The notes beneath the pieces are model-generated. The model saw only the letters and a list, made by a program, of their open reading frames with translations, was not told the origin of the DNA and searched no databases. From assembly GCA_963995525.1 (NCBI GenBank), contig OZ023212.1, positions 10,518,229-10,582,228 of the forward strand: a stretch of 64,000 nucleotides of DNA, read 5' to 3'. The stretch is from Escarpia spicata (Eukaryota > Annelida > Polychaeta > Sabellida > Siboglinidae). The number at the start of each line of letters is the position of its first letter. The stretch's first letter is position 1. The translations under genes were made by a program, and so were the position numbers. Shown here one piece after another: positions 19,330-30,406 of the stretch.

Positions 19330-20012
19330 TTGCTATTGCAGTTCACTGCTACTATAGATAGGCTACTCAGACCAGAACGTCTTGATACTGATCCAAACTC
19401 ATCAGCAGCATCTAAAGAGTGGACGCACTGGTTGAAAACATTCCAAAACTTTTTGTCTGTTCTTCCTGCCGAAGGACTGGATAAACTTTGCGTGTTAACC
19501 AACTACGTTACGCCGAAGATCTATGAGAGCATCGCGGAATGTGCCACCTACGAAAACGCTATTGATACTTTGGAAGCTTTGTACATAAAACCTACGAATG
19601 AGATTTTCGCTCGCCACCTCCTGGCTACACGTCGCCAACAAGCCGGTGAAACTTTAGACGAATATCTACAGGCTCTAAAAACGTTAAGCAAAGACTAACT
19701 TCAAAAGTGTTACTGCTGCTCTACACCGAGAGGAATCCATCAGAGACGCATTCATCAGCGGTCTACAATCATCATTGATCCGTCAACGCCTCTTGGAAAA
19801 TAAGACGTTAGACTTAGCGGCCATGTTTGATCAGGCTAGGTCATTAGACTTGGCGCAGAAGAATTCGGAGCTGTACTGTGCTCCACCTGTACCCTCATTC
19901 AGTGCCGCTGCCGGTGAACAAAAATCTGCTGTTGAGGAGGATTCAACTGATCGTTCTTTTGCGTCTGCCGCTGCTAACAATAAATGTTTCTTCTGTGGTA
20001 ATGCTAGACATA
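19330..20012 (+). pseudogene. gag: gag region of the Ty3 element (frameshifted)
   Basis: Capsid-like Gag sequence. The first segment, about 19330-19698, has WTHWLKTFQNFLSVLP and an EIFARHLLATRRQQAGE repeat of retrotransposon Gag type. After a frame change near 19695 the segment to about 20010 continues with DAFISGLQSSLIRQRLLE. The first zinc knuckle (CFFCG...H) is damaged by a second frame change. No clear ATG precedes 19330: an in-frame TGA lies at 19300 and the ORF opens on TTG, so the start is uncertain or mutated. The segments align in order, so this is one broken gene. Confidence 0.8.
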
Positions 20013-22250
20013 TGTCCTGCACGCGAAGCCATATGCAATAAATGTCAAAAGAAGGGACATTTCGCGAAAGTGTGTCGCTCGGAACCTGTTTCCAAGGTTG
20101 CATCAACTGGGATGAATCCGCTGAATCGTCCAACTATTGCATCTGTGACGTCTGTAACTGGCCCATCAGCGCTATCTAAAGCAATGTGTAAGATTGGCTT
20201 ATACGGGCTAGAAGTTGAATGCCTGATTGACAGTGGTAGTACTGAGAGCTTCATCCATCCAAAGCTTATCAGACAAAAGTCTATAACGACTTACCCTTCG
20301 GACAATGTTGTTTCCATGGCTTCGGCGTCTCTTTCAGCTAAAGCGCTTGGGTTTTGTGAAGTTGACCTAACATTAAAGGGACGTGACTACAAAAACGTTC
20401 GATTGTACATACTTCCCGAGCTATGCGTAGACGTTATCCTCGGGTCAGACTTTCAGCAGCAGCATGAGAGTGTCACATTGAAATACGGGGGAGATCAGCC
20501 ACCCCTGACGCTTTGCGGACTAACCACTTTGTGCGTTGATCCTCCAGAACTTTTCGCTAATCTGACAGCTGATTGTCATCCCATTGCTTCAAAATCGCGT
20601 CGCTACAGCTTTGACGATCGTAAGTTCATTGAGAAAGAAACTCGGCGACTATTACGTGAAGGGATTATAGAACCCAGTAATTCCCCCTGGCGTGCGCAAA
20701 TTGTTGTCACAAAGGACGAAAATCATAAGAAGCGTCTCGCGATTGATTACTCTCAGACGGTCAACAGGTTCACGCTACTCGATGGGTACCCTCTCCCTCG
20801 CATCGATGACACGGTCAACAAAATAGCTCAGTACCGTGTGTTCAGCACCATAGATCTGCGCAGCGCTTATCACCAGGTGCCCATAAGAAATGAAGACAAA
20901 CCATATACGGCATTCGAATCTGGTGGAAGCCTCTATCAGTTCACCCGCATTCCATTCGGCGTCACAAACGGCGTGGCTTGCTTCCAGCGTATTATGGACT
21001 CGTTCATTAAGGAGGCAGAACTTGATGGAACATTCGCATACTTAGATGACATCACTGTTTGCGGTATGACGCAAGCCGAACACGATGCAAACTTGGAACG
21101 GTTCCTGAAGGCAGCTGAAATGAAGAACATCGTTTACAACGAGGACAAATGTGTGCTCTCCACAACAAAACTGAGCATACTTGGCTATGTTGTGGAGGAT
21201 GGTAACATGCGGCCCGATCCTGAGCGTCTTCGACCTCTACGTCAGCTCGCTATGCCTCACGACATGAAGTCTCTCCGCAGGGTCCTTGGGTTCTTCGCCT
21301 ATTACTCACAGTTGATTCGCGAATACTCGAACAAGATTCGCCCTCTTAGTATCACGACAACGTTTCCGGCATCGAAGGAAGCTGAAATGGCATTTCAACA
21401 ACTCAAACGTGATATTGAAGGATCTGTGGTGACTGCAATTGATGAGGCCCTACCGTTCGAGGTTGAGACAGACGCATCTGAATCGGCTATCGCTGCTACA
21501 CTAAATCAGGCTGGACGTCCTGTAGCCTTCTTTTCTTGCACGCTTCAGGGGCCCGAGACGCGTCACGCATCAGTTGAAAAAGAGGCACAGGCAATCATTG
21601 AATCAGTTCGTCATTGGAGACATTATTTAACTGGAAAACATTTCACTCTGAAAACTGATCAAAAATCTGTCAGCTACATGTTCGACAAACGACAGAAAAG
21701 TAAGATAAAGAACGACAAAATGATGCGTTGGTGCATGGAGCTATCTTGCTTCGACTTCGATATTATGTATCGTCCAGGAAAGGAAAACATACCTTCTGAC
21801 ACTTTCTCGAGGTCGTTTTGTTCATCCATAGGCACGGACCTTCGTCAACTAATCGAACTCCATGAGTCACTATGTCACCCTGGAGTGACACGTATGCTCC
21901 ACTTTGTGAAATCAAAGAACTTACCTTATTCGGTTGAAGACGTGCGACGGTTGACCAGCTCATGCAAAGTCTGTGCAGAGAGTAAACCTAGATTCTATCA
22001 GCCAGAAAACACGCATCTCATTAAAGCCACACAGCCATTTGAACGACTTAATGTGGACTTTAAAGGACCTCTGCCAAGTACTGACAAAAATCTATACTTT
22101 CTGACTGTTGTAGATGAGTACTCTAGGTTCCCTTTTGTGTTTCCGTGTGCAGACATGACTACGCCTACTGTCATCAGCTGTCTGTGTCAATTGTTCGCAC
22201 TATTTGGAACGCCCGCCTACATTCATTCTGATCGTGGGTCCTCCTTCATG
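20013..22250 (+). CDS. pol: pol polyprotein: zinc knuckle, protease, RT, RNase H, integrase N-terminal and core
   Basis: One open frame of about 745 codons. In order: a zinc knuckle [14 protein letters not shown] (C-x2-C-x4-H-x4-C); an aspartic protease with [10 protein letters not shown]; a Ty3-type RT with [13 protein letters not shown] and the YLDD catalytic box at 21039-21050; RNase H with ETDASES; an integrase zinc domain ending CKVC near 21964; and the integrase core with NVDFKGPLP and HSDRGSSF carrying the first two catalytic Asp residues. The frame is lost near 22250, before the catalytic Glu. Key residues are intact, consistent with recent activity. Confidence 0.93.
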
Positions 22251-22776
22251 AGCAGAGCTTCTGGAGTTCCTAATGAGTAAAGGCATCGCTAGCAGCAGAA
22301 CTACAAGCTATAATCCTCAAGGAAATGGCCAGACGGAGAGATACAATGGAATAGTCTGGAAGGCGATCACCATGGCACTGAAGTCGCGTAATTTGCCTCC
22401 CAAATGCTGGCAAATTGTACTGCCTGATGCGTTGCACTCTATTCGCTCGCTATTGTCAACAGCAACCAACGTGACTCCTCATGAGAGGCTGTTAAATTTT
22501 GCTAGACGCTCTACAACCGGAGGGTCCGTACCGACTTGGCTATGTACGCCGGGACCCATCTTACTCAAAAGGCATGTACGTCACAGCAAAGTCGAACCAC
22601 TCGTGGACCAAGTAGAACTTCTTCAAGCGAATCCTCAGTACGCTCATGTCCGCTACCCCGATGGCCGGGAAACGACTGTGTCCCTCCGACATTTGGCCCC
22701 GACAGGCGAGTCGTCAGCAGATGAACGGCTACATCAACCCGAAGGAGTTCCCGCTTCTGTCGACAGTCCACGATGA
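22251..22776 (+). pseudogene. pol: Integrase C-terminal part of pol (shifted frame)
   Basis: Continues the integrase core after a frameshift equivalent to loss of two bases. It reads [11 protein letters not shown], then NPQGNGQTERYNG, whose Glu completes the D,D-E triad, and a C-terminal domain ending at 22776. It is separated from the upstream pol frame only by that indel. Confidence 0.88.
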
Positions 22777-22919
22777 CCCGTGTCCATTGAAATTCCTGTT
22801 GAACATCCTGAGGGAGAAGGCGAACATCAGCTTCGACGCTCTGAACGTGTTCGTCGAACCCCTGTACCCCTGGACCTTTAAGTGGACTCATAATGACTGT
22901 TTTTCTAGCAAGGGGAGAA

Positions 22920-23119
22920 TGACACAGTAATGTTATTTAATTTGTTTATGCGTTTGGCAGTTCTGCAGATGTATTAGTGAATTTGACTGTTCTGCAGGTT
23001 AGCTGCTCTACCATGATATTATTGTAACAGCTCAGTGCAGTTGCACTTTGAGAATGAGTTGAACTTTTATGTTGATTAAAGCCTACAACTAGGCCTAACG
23101 ACTTTGTGTTATTACATCA
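22920..23119 (+). repeat. 3' LTR
   Basis: Same length as the 5' LTR; begins TGACACAGTAATG directly after AGGGGAGAA. Two substitutions relative to the 5' copy were seen. Confidence 0.93.
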
Positions 23120-23124
23120 CATAT

Positions 23125-24253
23125 ACTTGCAACAGACTATGTTATCTATAATGTGTATCAAGTTTAATTCAAATAACAATTATTGGACCATCATATAGTG
23201 AAAATGCCACAAACACTACTTTGTTCTGGAGAATAAATAGTTCTATGTAAAGGTTCATAGCCGATCAATATCCTAAACACTTCATACGTGACCGGCCATA
23301 GCGACCCAGGTATTAAGTCGCACAGGTCTATTTTGCACATGAGCCAAAATAAATGTGTAAGTCATGACCCATAATTTTTTTGATTTTGGCAGAAATGCAT
23401 ACTTTATAATCTCATATTCCAAAGCCCAGTTTATTTCCTCGATAAAAACTAACAAAATGCATGCACTACATGCACGTGTTGCGTGAAGAGAGACCTGGAG
23501 GGGTGGAAAGGGGAATGGAGGAAAAGAGCAAAAGACCGAGGAGAATGGAGAAGGGTGGTAGAGAAAGTAGTGCAAGTGCAATGAGGAGGAAGAGTAAGAA
23601 AATGTTGACGTATCCAAGCCAGCCTCACCCCTGAAGACAGGGAACGACGAGGAGAACAACACTTATAAACCCATATATAAAAAATCCCAATAGATAATAT
23701 CAGTCAAAATGACCTTGTTTCTCAAAATATCACTCTTTTAAAGTTTGCTTCAATTTTAGCAATAAATCAAAAACTACTGAAGATATTTCAACAAACGAGG
23801 TATTTTAATGCTCAAGTTCAGTGGAATCCAAAAGTACACAAAACTCAATTTCACAATTTTGCAACTTAACATCCACTTAACTGTAGCAGGCCATATATAA
23901 ATGTAACATCGTTTTTTAATGCATGCGTGTAAATATAAAACAATACAAATATACAGTACACCATATATAAGGATAAAACAAGAAAGTGCATGCATAATTT
24001 GTTTCCATTGTGGTCCATGGACAGACACAAACCAGTACATAACAGTTTTTCATAAAATATGACAAAATAACAGACTAAAACGATAATAATTAATAACTTA
24101 AATACTAGTTATTTTTCAGATGTCAAAAGACATTAATATAGTTATGATATTGAAAAGGGAGACAGAATACCTCCTGATTATTAAGTTATTTGAAAACCGA
24201 CTCATGTACTAGATATACATAATACCAGAAACGAGTTGTTCCGACCAACTGAC
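23125..24253. other. No gene recognised
   Basis: AT-rich intergenic sequence. A purine-rich stretch at about 23480-23620 keeps a minus ORF open without family resemblance. Confidence 0.4.
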
Positions 24254-24482
24254 CTGAAGACGACCTTGCCGCCATGCATGTAGAGCGACAGAGAGGTAGT
24301 CTTTGCTCTGCCCACTGGTGCTAGGATTCTGACCGTGCCACAGCAGCAGACCGTCCGACTGGTCAGTGGAGACGGTCATCTATATCACCTCTTCCACCTG
24401 TCTACTCCGATGGGGTAGCAGACGCAGGGACAACTCTACGTACCCGTTGCCACGGAAACTATTTGACGAACCAATGGATGTG
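24254..24482 (-). pseudogene. Laminin-G domain exon, disabled (perlecan/agrin-like)
   Basis: The minus strand reads a typical LamG start: FRGNGYVELSLRLLPHRS, then DQSDGLLLWHGQNPS and KDYLS. The order G-N-G-Y-V-E-L, D-G-L-L-L-W-x-G-Q, D-Y-L is characteristic of laminin-G domains of perlecan and agrin. An in-frame TAG (24382-24380) replaces the residue before MTV, and a CATGCATG duplication (24273-24280) shifts the frame just before the expected G-G-K-V-V-F strand. A good donor, CAG/GTCAGT, follows at 24254 and an AG acceptor-like site lies at 24483-24484. No neighbouring LamG exons were seen. It is best read as a duplicated, pseudogenised exon; the exact 5' edge is uncertain. Confidence 0.65.
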
Positions 24483-24834
24483 CTTGCAACATGGAGCGAC
24501 ATGTTGGAGCGTTCATCTCGGCAGAATCTCGTTAATCTGGAAACCTTGGAATCTGGACATCGTTTCAAGAAAATGGAATTTCCAAATACTAATATATGGA
24601 TTATGTGCATAATTCATTTATCCATAACAAAATAAAAAGGTTATTTCTTATACAGCACAGTATCAAGTCATTAGGACTGCTCAAATGACTTTACACTTTA
24701 CTCCCTGGCAGACCTGTTTAATCAAACAGCATCTCGACTTCTCTGGGAAGCATTCAGCCATGCTGCAATTAATGCATAAAGACTTTGTACACAACCACCC
24801 ACCACTGAACTGGAGCAATGTAGCGTGAACGAAC

Positions 24835-24940
24835 TTGTCCAAGGTTTGACACTGCAGCACATGATTTGAACCCGTGTTCTCTCGGTTGGGAGTCCGTTGC
24901 TCTAGTCACTGTGCCACTAAACTCCACTAATATAATATAT
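24835..24940 (-). mobile_element. tRNA-derived SINE
   Basis: The minus strand contains a tRNA-like head with A-box region TAGTGGCACAGTGACTAGAGC and B box GGGTTCAAATC, separated by CGGACTCCCAACCGAGAG. This is the usual spacing of an internal RNA polymerase III promoter. The tail is not delimited. Confidence 0.6.
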
Positions 24941-25048
24941 AGAGGACTAAAGGGTTTGTATTGATGCTTTAATGCATTTTAGTACCGTTCCAGCAATCAC
25001 TTGATCATTTTAGTACCGTTCCAGCAATCAACAAACAAGACTTACTCT

Positions 25049-25073
25049 CCCCCCCCCCCCCCCCCCCCCCCCC
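25049..25073. repeat. 25-base poly-C run
   Basis: Uninterrupted C homopolymer within the LINE fragment; length may be unreliable in the assembly. It could form G-quadruplex or i-motif structures. Confidence 0.85.
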
Positions 25074-25074
25074 T

Positions 25075-25640
25075 CCCTCTCTCCCTGTCCGGCAAATCTC
25101 AATCGTCTTCTTATTTTATCAGTGACTTTACACATTCCACTGTATAGTTCTATGTTTGTCAAATGCTGTTGCCACTGAATGTTAAATGCGGCTCGAAGCA
25201 TTCTTGTATAACATCCGTCTAGTTTTTTGTCATTGTCCATGTTTCGCATCCATAGATCGAGTAGCACAGACTTACTGTTGCAATAAACAGCCACTGCTTG
25301 ATTTTGCGTTGGAGTGTAGATTTCCATATTAGGTTTATTTGGTTGAGTGCTCTCCACGCCATTGCCTTCCTGGTTTGTATGTCTTTGTCTGTTGTGCAGA
25401 GCCAGGAGCCAAGGTATTTGTAGTCTTCAACTTTCTCTAAAACAGCTCCTTCCGTGGCAACGATGCTGGTGTTTCCTAATTTGTTGAATGAGATATATTT
25501 GTTTTTTCCAGAATGTATCTTTAAATCAATCCTTGCACATGATGTTTCCACTCGTGCTAGAAGCTCCAGTGCCTGATTCATCACTTCTGGTAGTAGCGCA
25601 ATATCATCGGCAAATTCTTGAAGTACTAAACAATGTCTAA
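25075..25640 (-). mobile_element. Non-LTR retrotransposon, RT C-terminal fragment
   Basis: The minus strand reads the catalytic box FADDIALL near 25620, then KVEDYKYLGSWL, RKAMAWRALNQINLIWKS, YGCETWTMTK and, in another frame, LDGCYTRMLRAAFN. The order matches the palm-to-C-terminal region of RTE/CR1-like LINE polyproteins. One frameshift near 25230 and the poly-C tract end the frame. No 5' portion. Confidence 0.8.
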
Positions 25641-28440
25641 GACAGTACAAATTATATAAAACTGGGTCTGTGTAATCTAAAACAAAAGCGGCATTCAAGT
25701 TATCTAAAACTGTATCGGAATTATAGACAATTGTATATGAGTTATATATATTTGTCCAAGTTAAATATGACCGAGTTACTGAATAAGCTGCCAACCAATT
25801 GTAGGAATGTGTCTGAGCAAACGTGTCAACTAGTGACACACGTTGGTGAAAGAAATGGTGCTAAGCAACACACAGAGTAGTGGAAGCACGCAGAGTAGGC
25901 TGTTTTATAGCTGATCAAGGGCAAAAGCAGTGTACACAAATAGTGTACACAAGTAGTGTATACAAGCAAGAAACAAAAACAGGTACATCTAGACCAATGG
26001 TTTTGACCAATAAAGCAGCTGTGTGTGGAAATAAAAGATTCCTGCAAAGGCGACACAAATAAACAGACAAATAGGTAGAAGACGCATTTAAAGGCCCATG
26101 CTGTGAAGCTGCCTAGTAAGCATGTTGTTGACTCCAGCAGTACACCAAGAATAAGGGTGATCAACCACATGTGTTGACAAATACAAAAAACATGGGTAAA
26201 TTTTATTTAGAGCAAATCTGGCATTTCAACAAAGATTTAATGTAATCATTTCAAAGAGAGAGAAAAACTTATTTCATGTCCATAATGTAAGATAAAATAG
26301 ATTATAACATTTATAAACGTTACAACCAATCATCAGTAGATGTTGTTCATGTAAGATTAACTGCTTTATATGGTTTTGTGCTATAAGATTCAGGGGACAA
26401 ATTCTGAATGCTTAGAAATCGCATACATTTTCCCTACCTTCTTCTCCTCTACTCCATATATAACTAGTCTCGTATCATTTGAAAACTCCAGCTAAAACAT
26501 TAGCTGCCCTGGCTATCGTAACTACTGATATTTCAATTGTTGCATAGGAAATGTGGTTAATGTAGGAATTAATTATCTTTCTCTAGGAACTGTTTGCGAA
26601 CATAATAATTATCTCCGTATGGAGGTTAATTTGTCACAGCCATCATTGCAATCACCAGTTCCACAACTCCAACAGCATAAGAACGTATGCGGGAAGTATT
26701 CGTCAGTCTCCAGAAATGCAAGTACAAAGCACAGTGTCAAGGATGTGTGCATGTAGTTTTTAACATTTCTCACATTTAGTATATGCACTGAGTATGCAAA
26801 CTGTTTGAGTCTTTTAATTAAAGGTGCCAGTTTGTAGAACACTGTAGAAGATAACATTTTCAAAACATGATTACATGCATTGTGTATTTATTTGTAAACA
26901 CAGCCTTCTACTACTACAACGGTGAAATCTTGCTGCCTTCACTGGCTACGAAAAAGTAAATTGGATATATTAACAAAATCCTAATGACATTTATTGACAA
27001 TACCGAACAAATAAATCTGTTAATAGAAAAAGCAAACCAACTTAATTCAGACAGACGCACTGCATAAACGTTGAAGAAATTGCGAATAAGACTGCAGTGA
27101 TGCGGTTGGCAGGTTATCAAGCTGAGTCAATGAAATATCCACGTGATTAGTACGTAGGAAAATCTGCAACCAATGTCTCGTCGACTTTATCTGTGCTGCC
27201 AATAGGACACAAGAGAGAAGCATGAATGTCTTACCTTTCCTCATGAGGCAAAACAAAGGTAAGCTCATCATTCACAATGATGCAGATGAGTTTCATAGTT
27301 TCAGTTCTGCACATATCTCTGCCAAAGTCATATACGACCCATCTCAAAATAGACAAACAAGTCTGAGAAACTTACATGGGCAGTTTCTACTTTCTACCAA
27401 TTCCAATGCATGATGTGTGACATAAATATCTAGTTTCTAAACATATGATTTCTTAGTATTTAGCTGTATTTACCCCATATAACTTCTTCATTGAGATATT
27501 ATGGGGAAACGTCTTACATACCAGTGTTTTTTTATGAAACTGATCATTTTTGATGCAGACAATTTATCTCACGACAATACTGAACCCAACACCAGCAATA
27601 ACGTAAACAAGGGGAAACATTGTCGCACAACACCCCCTAGTTATCTACCCTACCCCGGGATCAGGTTGTAAAGACTAGGTCAACTAAAGTCAGCTTCAAG
27701 CAACAACCAGCATTCTCACATGCTCAGCTCATCTAGAAACAAACTCTACAGTTTAAACCCACACATTATGCCCTCTGTGTTCAACTGTATACACACATAT
27801 AATTACATATATAATAATATATATAATTACACAATTTTAGATGGATACACACAAGTGGAGCGGAGTCTTACGTGTTACCTTGCCAGAGCTGAGAAGATGA
27901 ACTTCTTAGTTTTGCTGAAGCTAATGATCTTTAAACTGGGTTAAAGACCATTTAAGGCGAGACTACATATAAATAGAGTAACAGTGTCACAACTTGACAC
28001 CATCATAAGCAACCAAAGGGTAACACATTTCAGTTTCAATTGATTGAAAATGTTTAAAGAAGCAAGATACAATCAAAGTCGTCACCAAAGGCATTTCCTA
28101 AGACAAGAGCGCCACTCTGAATTTGGATGACTGAATACGTTATGTTGACATTGTTAGTCACCAACAGCCATCAATTTCAAGCGGCATGGTCGAAGAAACA
28201 CTGCTAATGTAGAACCTGTTAAGAAACTAAAATATATGGTGTGCAATGGATAATGGCTTGTTCGAAGATTTAAAAGCTTTTGCATACAGAAAATATGTGT
28301 ATGAAGAGACAAGTCTTTACCGCAGCTGCTAGAAGACTTTCTCAAAAGGCTTCGTGTACAAGCGATGTCTAATGACAGTTGTCTCCAGGGAGAAACAACT
28401 GTCATCGGTCTGTTTTGTCCTATGCCACATGCCAGTTGGG
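25641..28440. other. 2.8 kb without recognised genes
   Basis: AT-rich sequence with many short ORFs on both strands, none with family motifs. A short TATATAAT-rich run lies near 27800. No RNA gene was recognised. Confidence 0.4.
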
Positions 28441-28690
28441 TTTACTACAAGGTTTGTACATGATCCTCTGCAAAGCTAGTACATGATGGCTTGTAAATGA
28501 TTCTCTACAGGGCTTGTACATGATTATCTGCAGGGATTGTACACAATCCTCTATCAGACTTGTACATTATTTTCTGCAGGGTTTGCACATGATTCTTTGC
28601 AGGGCTTCTACAAATTCCATCTGAAAAGCTTGTACATTAATCTCTGCAGGGCGTGTACATGCTCCTCTGCAAAATTTATAAGTGGTCCTA
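28441..28690. repeat. Degenerate minisatellite, about 28-bp unit
   Basis: About nine imperfect copies of a unit resembling GGCTTGTACATGATTCTCTG followed by CAG, losing similarity at both ends. Confidence 0.7.
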
Positions 28691-28984
28691 TGTGAGGTTA
28701 GGACATATTTGTTAGGACAAAAACTGGTATGCCAATATTTGATGTGGTCCTGTCATGGTAGGAATGTATAATGACAGAACTGCCCTGGTCTTTGTAAGGT
28801 GTCAATCTGATCAATGGTCTTACAGGAATGTTGAACTTGGCACATACCAAGTTCAAGAGGAGCTGGATCTGGCAGGAGTTGGATCTGACAAGGCGTTGTC
28901 GTAGACTAGTACATTATTATAGTTATAGGGGTGTTCTCATGATGCATAAATTAGGTACGTTAACAAATTTAGACGAATAAGACG

Positions 28985-29105
28985 ATATACAGGGCTGTAA
29001 TGGCGAGTTGCTACCCTGATGCCTAGAGGTAGGCAGTGTGAGATTTTGAAGAGATACGTGGCTGTAATGGCGAAGTGTCACCCCGGTGCCTAGAGGTAGG
29101 CAAAG
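28985..29105. repeat. Two direct repeats of about 60 bp
   Basis: GGCTGTAATGGCGA plus GCCTAGAGGTAGGCA occurs near 28991-29036 and again near 29060-29102. Confidence 0.7.
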
Positions 29106-29122
29106 TGAGAACGTGCTAGGTT

Positions 29123-29584
29123 GTGTGGGAACCAGAAAGGTGTTATTCCCATTATAAATGTGTACGTGTGGAGGCGTCTGCAAGTGTGCGGACTAGGGTC
29201 ACTATACAGCGGAGAAGGAGAGCAAATGGCCAGGGACAGCTCTGCGTAGTGGGCCAAGAAAGGCGTGGACGTAGCGAGCGCGTGGCGAAGATACGTGTCG
29301 AGCGCATGTTGAAGATTCGTGGCAGGCGAAGCGTAGAGAGGACAGGCGTCATATGCAGACCGACGAGACGAGGTGCGACATCTCGAAGCGAGACCGACAG
29401 GTCAACGTCACCGGGTGAGCGCGCAACACCGATCGGAGCGGCGGACAGCGGGAAGGACTCTTCCAGCAAACGGTCGACCGAGCCGGGTCAGCGAGCCAGC
29501 GGGTCAACGGGAGCGCATACGGCATGGGGCAACGAGACGGACACTTCCGTCGAACGGTCATCGTGTAATCTCGTGACGAACTAG
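29123..29584 (+). other. CpG-rich ORF of unknown nature
   Basis: A 153-codon open frame ends at TAG, very rich in Arg, Ser and Thr, in a stretch dense in CG dinucleotides (GTAGCGAGCGCGTGGCGAAG) unlike its AT-rich flanks. Overlapping frames on both strands are also open, so the open frame may reflect composition. It resembles no family I recognise. It could be an unmethylated regulatory region, a young repeat or a low-complexity gene. Confidence 0.25.
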
Positions 29585-30234
29585 CCAAGTCAGGCTAACA
29601 GTGCGTAAGCAGCTAAATTTTGTTTGACTATGCGGTGACACCGTATGTAGGGAAATGATAATTCAATATTATATCTTGCTGTTGGAACCGACTAGTCTAC
29701 TGTGAACTGACTATATATTATATGTGATTAAGATATTGTCTCACTGTATTCTGGGAATAGTATACAGTAGATTCCTGGTCGACGTATGTAATTAAGAGAT
29801 TAGCTCCCCCTATACTGGGGACGTTGTAGATTATTCCATGCTATTTATCGGAGTCCGAGCGGACCAGATCTTGTAATGGCTTGACAAGTGAAATTCTCTA
29901 GAGTGTGAATAACATTTAGGATTTTTTTAACGGGTCGTTCTAGTATTTTTTGGAGGTTTCAAAGTTGATCTGAGAGCCGAGGTGGGGTAGACTAGAGGGT
30001 ATATGATGTTGTGTTTATTATTACTATAAGAGTTTTTTTGTATTCATATACAGTGTACAGTGTATGTGTATAAATTTCCATTGTTCCATGTTGCGTTGAT
30101 CACGGTTGCCGCCCGCATTCACATGCGTTGACGTAATTAACATTGAACCCTACTAGACCTGAGCCATCTAGTAACAGAGACCTCGCCGATCTCTGACACT
30201 GTCCATCCCATCACAGTACAATTGGACATCCCAT
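29585..30234. other. No gene recognised
   Basis: Sequence between the CpG-rich ORF and the 3' end of GTPBP6. No motif was recognised. Confidence 0.4.
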
Positions 30235-30240
30235 TTTAAT
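30235..30240 (-). terminator. Candidate GTPBP6 polyadenylation signal
   Basis: ATTAAA on the minus strand 22 nt after the GTPBP6 stop. If used, the 3' UTR would be very short. Confidence 0.35.
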
Positions 30241-30261
30241 GAGAAGTCACTGTTTCTCATA

Positions 30262-30406
30262 CTAATGTCTTCCTTTCTTTGGTTGCCCAAATCTACTGAG
30301 GAATTTGGCGTAAGCTGCTTGTGTCATCACTGTTTCGACCAATAAGCTCTCTGTATCATGGTCATCTGACTTCACTGATCTCACTGTTGCTTCCTTGTAG
30401 AGCCAG
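30262..30406 (-). CDS. GTPBP6: GTPBP6 last exon
   Basis: Encodes SWLYKEATVRSVKSDDHDTE and ends AAYAKFLSRFGQPKKGRH with TAG, matching the family C-terminus. Acceptor TTTCAG. Confidence 0.95.

Larger units (their letters stand above)
19013..23119 (+). mobile_element. Ty3/gypsy LTR retrotransposon, nearly complete, young
   Basis: Two 200-bp LTRs (19013-19212, 22920-23119) differ at only two sites seen (LTR positions 6 and about 86). CATAT lies on both outer sides (19008-19012, 23120-23124), a 5-bp target duplication. A polypurine tract AGGGGAGAA precedes the 3' LTR. The interior encodes Gag, zinc knuckles, protease, RT, RNase H and integrase. The pol frame continues straight from the zinc knuckles, so Gag-Pol was probably one ORF. 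Three small indels now break it: near 19695, near 20010 and near 22250. The primer-binding region is complementary to the LTR itself. The copy is recent but probably not autonomous. Confidence 0.95.
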
